Below the pieces are notes generated by a model. The model searched no databases, was not told the DNA's origin, and saw only the letters and a program-made list of their open reading frames with translations. Below, piece by piece: positions 40,608-50,612 of a stretch of 64,000 nt of DNA (within the stretch, counting starts at the first letter, position 1; every line of letters starts with the position of its first letter). A program made the position numbers and the translations under genes. The DNA is taken from contig JAHLEZ010000010.1 in the NCBI GenBank assembly GCA_020726505.1, positions 1,612,001 to 1,676,000 on the forward strand. Direction: 5' to 3'. The stretch is from Leptodontidium sp. MPI-SDFR-AT-0119 (taxonomy: Eukaryota; Ascomycota; Leotiomycetes; Helotiales; Leptodontidiaceae).

Positions 40608-41855
40608 CAATAATTATCTCCAGAGGCTGTTACGTGGAGCCGCTTTATATCTGGCGGTGACCGTCCTTCCCCTGGCGGGGAGCATACGTCACGGATTCTG
40701 TAACATACTACAGCTATTTAATGTGCAGTACTAAATACTGGTACCTTAAGGTGACTCTGAAATTCGGATTTCAGTAAACAGGTAATGTTACCTGACAGTC
40801 ATCACACGTAGAGTTCAGATCCCCGGACGTGGATCTTGTGCAGATTATTACTAGTACCTATGCAATTTCCAAGGGATCCAAATCTTTTAAAACTCAAAAG
40901 TCCAAACCACCTTATACTAGTACCAGCGTGATTCAATAGTCCAAATTTTCGGACATGTGAATAATAGTACCCTCATCTCTATAACGATGATATTTAAATC
41001 AAGAATTCGGATCTCCGGCCGTGTGAATAACAGTACCTCATCTCCATAACATTTAAATCAAGAATTCGGATCTCCGGCCGTGTGAATAGTAGTACCTCAT
41101 CTCTATAACATTTAAATCAAGAATTCGGATCTCCGGCCATGTGAATAGTAGTACCATTTAAATCAAGAATTCGGATCTCCGGCCGTGTGAATAACAGTAC
41201 CTCATCTCTATAACGATGATACTTAAATCAAGAATTCGGATCTCTTGCCGTGTGAATAACAGTACCTCATGTCTATAACGATGATACTTAAATCAAGAAT
41301 TCGGATCTCCGGCCGTGTGAATAACAGTACCTCATGTCTATAACGATGATACTTAAATCAAGAATTCGGATCTCCGGCCGTGTGAATAGTAGTACCTTCT
41401 TACTGTGCGAATGATACCAGTACCATTCCCACGTCTCTCGAAACATGTAAGAATAATTCAAAATAGGAATCCAGATCCGCGGCCGAAAGCAAGTAGTGGT
41501 ACTTGATGAGAATTCAAGTTCAGGTTCCTTTTACCGATTTTCCAAGATCTGGGTACTGTCACCTAACACTCAAGCATATCCCAGTTCTTGCTTGGACTTG
41601 CTGGCATGCAAATGGAGGTCACTTCGTTTCCAGGCTCACCTCGTAGTAAACTCCGAAATTTCTATTAGAAACTGGCCCAATTCTGGACTTTCGGATTAAT
41701 CCTAGTACCTCCTGCGTTGCTGGTGGGACACGTTTCTGGAAACTGGATCCGGTTTCCACGAAGCAGTCAGCTGAAGGATCACGTGCAATGTACATTATAA
41801 GATATCAAGACAGGTCATCAATCAGCTGTTTCTCTCAATTGCACCTGGACTCAAC
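40608..41855. promoter_or_regulatory. Shared divergent region of the DUF3723 and patatin-like genes
   Basis: This 1.25-kb region separates two divergent cargo genes. Its centre is the tandem array at 40985-41400. Both flanks contain related words such as AGTACCT and CGGAC(A/G)TG. No coding frame is convincing. Confidence 0.55.
40985..41400. repeat. Tandem array with CGG-N4-CCG motifs, seven copies
   Basis: AAGAATTCGGATCTCCGGCC recurs at about 41001, 41060, 41119, 41165, 41230, 41294 and 41360, with periods of 46-66 bp. Six of the seven copies keep CGGATCTCCG (CGG-N4-CCG), the inverted-triplet form bound by many Zn2Cys6 factors, and five or six keep the following GGCCGTGTGAATA. A diverged eighth copy lies near 40945. 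Confidence 0.85.
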
Positions 41856-44796
41856 ATGTCTTCATTCGTATCACCGCTTCCTATGTGGATGGATTTTGGC
41901 GTTCACGCCTCTGAACATGCGGCAAACCTGGAGGAGGCCGCGGACCCTTCCCGCCTCATTCAGCCGACTCTCCGAGAACATGATCATGCTTATAGCGTAA
42001 GGACAGCTTCTGATTATTGAAAACGAAGATAATTGAAGGTATCAGGTTCTACAAGATCTGTTATATCCAGAAAGACAGCCACCGCAGCTTGTCACATTGA
42101 TAGGGTACAACACGAAATCTCAGTTCTCCACCTTACTGTTTTCTTTAGAGCCTATCGAAAGCCACCGAGGAATACTTCTACGGCGTATTCCTGATCCCGG
42201 AAACCACAGGATTCCTATCATAGTAGCTGATGCCGAGCTTCACCATTGCAGATCTGTTCTTCACGAAGCTTCTGGTAACGGGATTACACCACATCCACTT
42301 GCTTGGAACGAAAACATCGCCCATCCAACGGACCTCAGCGTCCTCGCTCATCTAACATATGCCAAAGTACTGTTTCCTTTCAGTACTATTGTATGCTTTT
42401 TTGCTAGAGATCTTGGTGGTTTAAATCAAGTCGCAAATATTTTGAGCTTTTGGTTGATGATTCTGCAGTCCCCTACGACAAGGTCGCGGCTGACACGCGT
42501 TTTGATATTGGATGATATCCAAGATCCTACTTGCTTCGACGAAAGCCTGTCAATGACAGGTTTTATCCACAAGTTAAGGAGCTGTCTAAGCGCAAGGACT
42601 ACAAATCTTGGAGAATTAGGGAATAACAGCATTTCAGACGTTGAGTTTGAAAAGCTCTTGAATGAGAGCTTCTTCGAAATCAGGATCCTGGCATTGCCGC
42701 GAAACGAAGATCAAATCCAAACAGGACAACTCAAGAAGCTCAGAACAAGAATACTCCAAGAATCTCAAAACGCCTACGAATTTCGGAAAGCAGCTAAGAT
42801 GAACATATCGGCTAGACACTTCAAAAGTTTAGTCCATTATGCATGTCGCCACTTCTCGCGCAGTTTGACCACCCCATTCAACTTTGTACAAGCATCAAGG
42901 ATACCGAATCCAGTGCCTGACTTTGAGCACGGTTTGGTGACTTTCATGGGCCTGGTTCCGCCAAATCATCTCGATATAGCTTCATCCATCATAGCTTCCG
43001 CCTTACGTCTTGACAGCTTCCCACCTGGAGCTCACGGTAAGATAATTCCCGGCTTAGTATTAAATGTTCTAAACTTCTCCAGTTTTCGAACTTGAGTTGA
43101 TTTTCAATCAACTTTATTCCAAGATGCTCTCAAGAGCGTTTAATCAAGATCAGCAGCTTATCCAAGATATCAAAGAGAATTTCTGTTCGAACACAGAACT
43201 CTATAATACTGCCGCTACTCACAGGAAGCTGATGCATTCATATGCTTATGTATGGCAGGATATTTCTTCAAATACAATCTGCCTCTCTTGCCTCGCCAGA
43301 AAGCCGGACTCGACACTACGTTGTCGGCACTCGTTTTGCGAGACTTGCATTATAATTCACGGGAGGATTGATATCGAAGAGCGCTGGGTAATCGACGTCG
43401 ACAACTGCCCAGTCTGTGATAACTTATGTCGAGCTTCGATCAAGCTAAAGCCTCCTACTGCGGGGGTCCGGGCACTCGTCCTTGACACTGGTGACCATAA
43501 GGATTTTGATATCTTGAGTACTTTTTTAAATGAGGCGGCATTGGACTTGGAACTCCGAGAATGCTTTGATATTGTCAATGGAAGTGGTTTAGGTAACAAC
43601 CTCGTTCTAAATTTTGTACCATTCACTTACCATTTTCTCCTCTAGGTGCATGGGTTGCCATCGAGAGGATCTGCAAACATGACCAATTTACTCAGGATAT
43701 GCTGAAGTCCCAGGTATTTCAGCGTACTATCCGCGGAATTGACTTACCCCCAGCATCCTCAAAGTTCTCTCAATTCTCTCAAGACTTTAAAGAAGAATTT
43801 GGAGGTGGTCTAAAACGTCTTAATATTGCTCTTCGATCTTTACCACGGTGGAATGAAACATCCCAACCTAGGGCCGCGTTAGCAGCAAGCTTTGCATCGA
43901 TATTCAAGAAGACCGCCTTAACCGAAAGTCAGACTGATGGTTGCAAGCTTTGCATCACTATGCACTCAAAGCACTTTGGAACATGTGTTTTGGCCAACTA
44001 TGGCTTGAACATTCAACCAATAGGTTATGAACGTATCCGAGAGGACAAGACCGTAGACAAACTCCGCCTCTCCCAGTGGTGAGTTGAAGGATTTGCATTT
44101 CATTTCTTGCTTCAACTAACGCCAGGTGACAGCGCCCGAATGGCAGTTTCTCAGAGGACCTTTCGTGGTTACTCCTTCCGCCGAGGTATGGCTGACGAAA
44201 TGATACGGATCACTGCAGCTGAACAGGATTCAATCTGGAATCGGAAGGGCAAACACCTAGATTTCCTCATTGCAGCAGGGGCAGGACTCCCTGCCTATGA
44301 GAGGTATAATATCCGGATGCCTCGAATATTCGATTTTCGGCTGCCATACGATAAGACAAGACTATTGAGCTCGGTTGATACATTAATAGCATCCTTTTTC
44401 TACGTGAAGCTAGCAACATTACCTCAGACCGATGAATCTGGAGCTTTGTTTTGCTCCGTACAAATTCGATGCAGAATTCTGCCTCCATCTAAAGCATACC
44501 AGGAGCTTATTGCGAAACTAAGAGTCCGGCGAGCTCGGTTTTATTTCGATTTTCAAAGTGTTCCATGCGTCAACAAAGAGATCCTCGATGAATCGGAAAG
44601 GAATATACCATTCACAAGGTGTGTGAATCTTTCGATTCAGAGCTACCCGCCAGTTCTTGATGTACAGATACACGGCATTACTAAGGCTCGCACGAGTATA
44701 AGTAATTGCCCCTATGACGTTCAGCAGCTCGTAGAAGACCAGGGCTTGAATTGTGTCTTTGGTCATTGGGACCACAAGGAAAGATATTTCGGTTAA
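41856..44796 (+). CDS. Degenerate P-loop / RING / patatin-like (PLP) protein, 912 aa
   Basis: Five exons: 41856-41996, 42046-43036, 43083-43592, 43646-44078 and 44133-44796. Introns are 46-54 bp, all in frame. The architecture is that of the large fungal patatin-like proteins. An N-terminal NTPase region starts QPPQLVTLIG, but its Walker A reads GYNTKSQFS instead of GxxGxGKS/T. A RING-like finger lies at ~444-500 (CLSCLARKPD, RCRHSFCETC, CPVC). The patatin region is introduced by LKPPTAGVRALVLD, where the oxyanion-hole GGGxRG is replaced by TGDHKD. The nucleophile motif GTSSG is reduced to NGSGL, and the C-terminal catalytic Asp-Gly is not visible. All frames stay open across four introns, so it looks like a maintained pseudoenzyme. 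Patatin-like genes are recurrent Starship cargo. Confidence 0.8.
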
Positions 44797-45138
44797 GAGG
44801 CATGACACTAGAAGTCAAATAGAAGTCCTCCTCCCGTCAGTAACACCCTAGGGTTCAAGACTCTCCCTTTGCGTATTTGCACTTTCATCAGCGAAGGATC
44901 CTTGAGATCGAAGGGAGAAAGGCTCCTGAACCCTCCCTGTTAAAAGTGACATGAGGGTTGGCTGGATGCTGCAAACACTAGAATCGACTTCTGTATCGGC
45001 GTCGTCACTAGCAGTCATAAAACCAACATCGATACCGGGAGCACAATGGCCCGACATCTGGCTATTGGTGCTGGAGATGAGGAGAAGACTGCGTTGGCCT
45101 GAAGTGGATTCGCCGAGGGCGTGCTTTGAGGAACTGAT
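44797..45138. other. Intergenic; may hide the 5' exon(s) of the homeodomain-like gene
   Basis: Frames on both strands are open here but none links cleanly to the next gene. A plus-strand piece with MARHLAIGAGDEEKTALA (from 45046) is a possible upstream exon. Confidence 0.3.
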
Positions 45139-45536
45139 TTGCGCTGCCGCGGTAGACACTCGGTCGGAGCGACAAAAGAACAGCGCAGAATGCTTCTTCA
45201 TGCTTTCCAAGATGAGCCCTACCCCGACAGCAGCACTTTTGCCAACCTGGCGGCACTCTCGGGCCTCCAGAAAGAAGTCATTCAGAGATGGTTTACCTTT
45301 GCCCAAGAGAGATTAGAAATGTACGTTGACAATAGCGTAAGTAGTGTCTTCAATCGAGGTTCTTACACCGCACTGACTTTTGTCGATCACCTCAGACTGC
45401 CTCTGCACCTTCCAATTTTATTGATCTGACCAAGGATGAAGAGTCCATGGCGGCTGTCAAAACTGTTGCAGGCCTTAACCCTCGAAGTGACAGTGGCTAC
45501 GAAAGAAAATCGTCAACATCCTCGCATGTCGTCTAG
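45139..45536 (+). CDS. Homeodomain-like protein (5' end unresolved)
   Basis: Exon pieces 45139-45336 and 45397-45536 join across a 60-bp intron (GTAAGT ... CACCTCAG). The first encodes ATKEQRRMLLHAFQDEPYPD, then LAALSGLQKEVIQRWFTFAQ, the three-helix pattern of a homeodomain including PYP and the WF of helix 3. The Asn of WFxNxR, which contacts DNA in nearly all homeodomains, is Phe here. The second exon ends DSGYERKSSTSSHVV. No ATG opens the frame before the domain, so at least one upstream exon is missing from this model. Confidence 0.55.
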
Positions 45537-45678
45537 TTACTAGCCGGCAAAGCGGCCGCACAAACGACACTTAGGGCCGACGCGCAGGACGCAGTAAGTG
45601 AGAAGTGACATCATTGGTCCAATTGCGAGCAGGCATGCATCAGTCGAGACACCCAAGGCTGTCCAAGCGGGGTTGCAC

Positions 45679-46179
45679 ATGGAGGTCGAGACACTTAGGA
45701 TTCCGCACGCAGATTTGCCCACGAAGGTTGGGACACCCAGAACGGCCCAAGGAGCAGATACATATTTACCCATGGAAGTAGAAGATGCCGAGTCCTCGGC
45801 CAAAAAGGAACACGCCCCAAGTGTGCCTATTCCAAGGACTTGGGCGGATACGGTGCTCATTCAGACCCCATTGAGAAGCCAGGTAGCCATTCCTGGGAGA
45901 AGTAAGTACCGATGGACCCATGCCCAACAACGCCGGCTGACACTCAGTGATATGGACCTTGAACAGTCTCTAGCGAAGCCAGCACCGATGGACTTAGACT
46001 CACCATCACCAGAACCCTGCCCGACTTTACCTGCTGACCAGTCTATGGTGCTCGAAGATAGTCAAGACCCCCCTCCACAAGGAGCCCTAAGCTTGGCAGT
46101 GGCGGCGAAAGTAAATGTAATGAAGGTAAAGATACGTAGAAGAGGGGGCAATAGATGGACGAGACGGAAGGCGTCATAA
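45679..46179 (+). CDS. Orphan protein, about 166 aa
   Basis: The frame is open from 45598, but the first ATG is at 45679; a short upstream exon ending at a GTAAGT donor near 45594 is possible. The product has two related blocks (LHMEVETLRIPHADLPTK and YLPMEVEDAESS), a Pro/Ser/Asp-rich middle, and a basic end (VKIRRRGGNRWTRRKAS). I recognise no domain. Confidence is limited by the uncertain start. Confidence 0.4.
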   Translation: MEVETLRIPHADLPTKVGTPRTAQGADTYLPMEVEDAESSAKKEHAPSVPIPRTWADTVLIQTPLRSQVAIPGRSKYRWTHAQQRRLTLSDMDLEQSLAKPAPMDLDSPSPEPCPTLPADQSMVLEDSQDPPPQGALSLAVAAKVNVMKVKIRRRGGNRWTRRKAS

Positions 46180-46532
46180 GAAGCACGCGGATGGGAATTT
46201 GTAAGATATTGATGTTGCATTTATGTAAATGGCTGGGACATGAGTGTACTTGCAAACAACAATCGAACAATGAAAAAGAGATGAAATCCAAACCCAATCA
46301 CACATTTTCAGTCAACTGAAATACTGTCTATCACTTGTCGTTAGACGCGCGAGGTCTCCTTGAGTTCAGGTATCTTAACAAGATGGAGCTGCAATGAGGA
46401 CGATGTCAATTGTCCAGGCTCGTTGAGAATAACAAATCAATCTCAGGTGTCTCGGTGGGCTGCAGTCTTTCTTGCAACATGATGTAGATGTCTCCCAAGT
46501 CAGCTGGATGCACTGCAGTAGATTCTCGGAAC
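46180..46532. other. Intergenic, convergent 3' ends
   Basis: No gene or repeat is evident. Confidence 0.5.
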
Positions 46533-48829
46533 TCACCACAGAGGATTACTGAACTTCTTGAGCCTGAATTTTAGGTCATCGTCGCTTAGTTCCACCACTT
46601 CATCCTCATTAAAGGATTTCGCAGTCATGATTGAGGTAGCATCCGAATCGAAATCTATGGCTGCTGTTAGATGCAAGAGGGGCCACTGAAACTCTCTTGA
46701 TTCTGACTGAATAGCGGCCTGGAGCTCTGGCATCTTCAATTCGATGCATCTCGTAACTGATTCTTGTACAGAACGATATTTTGTATGACGCGAAAATGGA
46801 TTCCAGTCCACGAAACCATCGACGCGTCTGAGGTAGAGCATATTGTGCTCAAACCGGTCAGTGACGAGGATAATGTTCTCGCTACAGACCGTACCTGAGA
46901 AGCGCTCTGCAAGGATTGGATTCGAAGCCTTCTTTCGCCTGTGGATAGTGATGTTTTGCGCTTTTGCAAGGAAGTTTGAGATATCCTGGAAAGTCTGGCT
47001 ATCGATATAGGTTCCCTCCCATGCCTTGACACCTCGAACTTCTTGTCGCAGCTTCGGTTTGAAGGTCTCCATGCACGTAGTTGCCGCTTCAATGCCGCCG
47101 AGCCTTAGAATCTGGTCAACATTGTACATGAGTGAAGGTGCATGGTAGTGCACTTTATGCGCAGTGTCGAACTCTGTTTTCTTCGTCCCGAGGTGGGTAT
47201 AGAAAGGCTCCAGTTTGAGTCTATGACACAGTTTCCGAGCAGATCTCAAAGTTATATACTCGACTCGGCGAAAAACCGTGGCTCGAGGAAATGGTCCCTG
47301 AAGTTGCTCCTGGTATTTGGTGTACTGAGCATACACGACATCCAACAGATCTTTTGCTCTAATCCAGTCTTCATCATTGTGGTGAACGTACTTGAATTGC
47401 CACTTCTTGCGCACGACAAACGACTTGAAAGGCGTTTCTAAGCGGTCTCCTATAACATCTCGGACTTCAGTCTCTATCTCTGAGGCAAGGCGTCGATGAC
47501 CTGGATCATGACGACGACCTTCCTCCAATAGCGATCTAATCCAGGGGTCGCCTCTTTCGATTCCAGGTGTTGAAATGTCAACAGAAATCGGCAGAAGACA
47601 GTTGAAGCAAACTGAACTAAGAGAATAAACGTCGGATTTCGAGTCGTAACGATCACAGGCTCGCACCTCTGGAGCACCGTAGTCACAATTCCCTAGCCAT
47701 CTTGGAGTAACGCCACGACGGATACACGCCGAGAATCCAGTGAGCCAGACTCTTGCAGGAGAGGCTAGAATGGTTTCCAGACGGATATCTCGGTGAACAA
47801 GATCAGATTCCTCCAGAAATCGAAGTGCTCTGATAATATCTCCATACACGAGCGAAACCATTGTGGGCTCAATGACACTATTTGCCCGCAGTTCCGCCAG
47901 TGTCAAGGCGGACACGTATTCAGTCACAATCGTTTGCCCAAGTTCTCCATTCTCTAATAGCTCGATATAACTGACAATCGACTCGCAGCTCTAGACGCTA
48001 TCAGAACAGCCAGCTTCCGGGATATTTGGATATGGCTTACTCTGGAAGGTCCCATTATCTGGGCATAGTGCGATTGAGGTCCGGAGTATGGTTTCATGAC
48101 ACAAGGACGGCCGTCCCAGGTACGTACAGCTACGAATTTCTTTGGCTTCGCTGGAGGAACTGGTCGACTTCTACATATGTGATACTCGCTCTCGTCGATT
48201 CTAGGAGTCTGGGACAATTGCTTCCCGGTGTCTGACGAAGTCTGACTTGTTGCTGATGGAGTTGGACCAATCGATGCCTCATTATATCCAGAGCGATATG
48301 TCCCATACCTCAACTGACATGGGATATGATTGTTCGGCACATGTACCGTAAGTCGCAAGTCCCCAATGCGAATTTCGTTTGGCTCATCAGGGTGCAAAGC
48401 TCTTTGCTCAAATTGACGTAAGAGTCCCAGATACATGGTTCCATTGGATGACAGTGATTCTATCATCCAAGTTCTGTGCTTACTCAGAAATAGCTTGAAG
48501 TGGACGGCACTCAGAGCTCTCCCTAAAGAACGAGGAAGCAAAAAGTGGACATTTGATTCTTCGCGGCCAAAGAGATAACCGTCTTTTTCATGTAGTCTGG
48601 TCCAAGGAAGTCGAAAATACGTTTTCGTCTCCCTATCTACCGACTCTACGGGAGTCTGTTCTCGTGAATAGTTTGGCTCTGTTCCTGACCAGAGAGACTG
48701 TGGACTGTTGGGAGTGTAAAAATGAAAAGCATGATTGTGCTGTTCACTGAGAATAAGCGCTGCAGAAGTACCAGTAACCTCAACAATTAAGGCTGTGGTT
48801 TCACGTTCGGAATCGGAAAGAGAATCCAT
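46533..48829 (-). CDS. FHA-domain pseudokinase, 748 aa
   Basis: Exons 48041-48829 and 46533-47990 are joined across a 50-bp intron (GTAAGC ... GCGTCTAG). Residues ~85-160 form an FHA domain (YLFGREESNVHF, SAVHFKLFLS, SLSSNGTMY), a phosphothreonine reader. A kinase-like domain follows: VMKPY may be the ATP lysine, then VHRDIRLETIL (HRD kept, but Lys and Asn of HRDxKxxN replaced), VWLTGFSA in place of DFG, and YGAPEV. With the DFG Asp missing, catalysis is unlikely. About 280 further residues match nothing I know. The Chk2/Rad53 order (FHA before kinase) is similar, but the C-terminus and the lost residues point to a separate lineage. It is divergent from the gene at 49033. Confidence 0.78.
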
Positions 48830-49032
48830 AACATAATAAAACTATTTGGTCTGGGCACAGAGGGGGTGGTAACCGAACTATATATTTGTCCCGTACGCGC
48901 CGGCGGAGCCAAGAATAGAATATGAGCTGCACTGCACGTGCCTTGCAGACTGACTCATCGTCGCGCTAGCCGATCAGCTCGCATTAACTCTTCGCCATTA
49001 TTTGAATTGCCCTTTCACACGACATCGACAGT

Positions 49033-49512
49033 ATGACTTCTCCCAACATTTACGATGACGCGCATGAGGCTATGATATTCCTCGAGTCTCTTATCCAGCG
49101 TGCTTCGAAAAGCAGTCCAGCACCTGGTACCAACGAACTGGTGCAAACCATCACCAACACGATCTGGGCGGTAGGCAGGGAGCTTTCGACCCTGATACAT
49201 CCCCTGAGGTCACCTTCTCCTCCTGGAAGCGAATTTGAATCAGTGTTAGCGGCCGAACAGCCCGAGTCGATACGAACTCCGCCGAAAGAGTGCCGAAGAA
49301 GAATGGAATCAGACAAACTGGAGACTTGGCTGGCGAGTGTACAGGACGAAGAGTCTACCCCGCGTCGTCGGCATCAGCATGCGATTCAACGATCTACAGC
49401 TAGAAACAGTCAACATAAGATTAAGAAGCACACTAGGTCTGTAGGGGGATACAGGACAAGATCGAAGACCAAAAAAATGCAGGTGTTGAAGACCCAGCAG
49501 ATGAAAGTCTAG
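49033..49512 (+). CDS. Basic orphan protein, 159 aa
   Basis: A single frame starts 203 bp from the start of the divergent FHA gene. The first 60 residues are helical (AHEAMIFLESLIQRASKS ... ELVQTITNTIWAVGREL); the last 55 are Arg/Lys/Gln-rich. I recognise no family. The divergent pairing of a kinase-like gene with a small helical gene resembles 19355-21130, but I see no sequence similarity between the pairs. A downstream exon is possible. Confidence 0.5.
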   Translation: MTSPNIYDDAHEAMIFLESLIQRASKSSPAPGTNELVQTITNTIWAVGRELSTLIHPLRSPSPPGSEFESVLAAEQPESIRTPPKECRRRMESDKLETWLASVQDEESTPRRRHQHAIQRSTARNSQHKIKKHTRSVGGYRTRSKTKKMQVLKTQQMKV

Positions 49513-50414
49513 ATCGGCAGGATACTTTGGTGCGTGGCAATTAGAAGATCCATTGAGAGCCTGGCTAACTGTGTAAGCAGGCAAAGTCTGTGTAAACGCC
49601 AATCTCGCATACCAACCTATCGCCAATGGACATGGACTGAGAGGTGGAACATATCGGCGTGTTGGCGAGGACAATAGCCAAGCTCGGAGCTCGAGCATCT
49701 GCGATCGTCATGTTTTTGAAAGATGCAAATAATGGTTCGGAAGTCGTTTTTCATGACACGGAAGTAGCTAGATGATGGTACTGATGGTGTGGCTAGCTCA
49801 TCGAGCGTTCACACGGGCCTTCGTGGTAGCCATCTAATACAGCAAAATGAGGAGTATGGTGTAGTGAATCATTTCAGAACGACATCGGTCGGCCGAGCAG
49901 GAACCATGTATCTGCGTCTCAGATAAGAGCGGAGTCAAAGGAGATCAGCTTGGAACAGAGATACCCGGCCGTCGAATACTGCTAGAGGCTTACATACAGG
50001 ATAGATGCTGCGATATCTGCTGAGGGGGAAGCACAATATCATATTTGGTGGCCAAGTTATCTGCTTCCTGGTTGATGATGGAGCTCAAGTAGCTTCAGCA
50101 GATCTTTGTTGTACACTGTTAGGAGAACGGGACAGTAGTTCTATTGAGGGAAAATAATGTTGGATACGAGAGCTATTCTGGAGAGAGCTCGAGTGTTCAT
50201 TCTCCATGTTACCTACACCGTACTTTCTATCTTGACAGTACACAACCTTCAACCATGTATGGAGGGGCGTCTTTATAACGGTTTTGGGCCACCCCTCGGC
50301 TTCCACTGAGCAGAATTATAGCATGCTATAGTTATGGTCGTGCTACTATGAAGTTCCTGTACCAGCTCCTTTATGTCCCGCTGCTGCTCGGCGATCTTCC
50401 GCTTCGCAAGACCC
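49513..50414. other. Intergenic
   Basis: No supported gene. At its right end (50273-50414) a minus-strand frame (CEGLAKRKIAEQQRDIKELV) continues the coiled-coil character of the next entry in a different frame, suggesting a frameshift or an unseen intron. Confidence 0.4.
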
Positions 50415-50612
50415 TCACATTTGAGCCGAAAATTCCTGCGCTGTATCTTCCCTTTCTTTTTCGAGCAGGTGAACTTTTTGGGCAATAAAATCCATCCATC
50501 CCCTCTCCTTCTCCCGCAGCAGCTCGGTGGCTTGTTCCAAGAGAAGGCTCAAGTGTTGAAGCTGTGTCTCCGAAGTTGTAAGGCCGTCGCCGTAGGTTTC
50601 CGATGTAGTCAT
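50415..50612 (-). CDS. Short coiled-coil protein, 65 aa, possibly truncated
   Basis: From an ATG at 50612 the frame encodes a nearly continuous coiled coil (LQHLSLLLEQATELLREKER, then LLEKEREDTAQEF) and stops. Just downstream another frame carries on with similar heptads. It may be a decayed gene or the first exon of a longer one. No family assigned. Confidence 0.4.
   Translation of the reverse strand: MTTSETYGDGLTTSETQLQHLSLLLEQATELLREKERGWMDFIAQKVHLLEKEREDTAQEFSAQM

Noticed and set aside
41001..41400. Possible CRISPR array
   Set aside because: Whole units are repeated with variable length; there are no unique spacers and no cas genes.
44848..45306. 152-codon minus-strand frame
   Set aside because: It overlaps the homeodomain-like exon, which has recognisable helices and a good intron; the minus frame has no domain.
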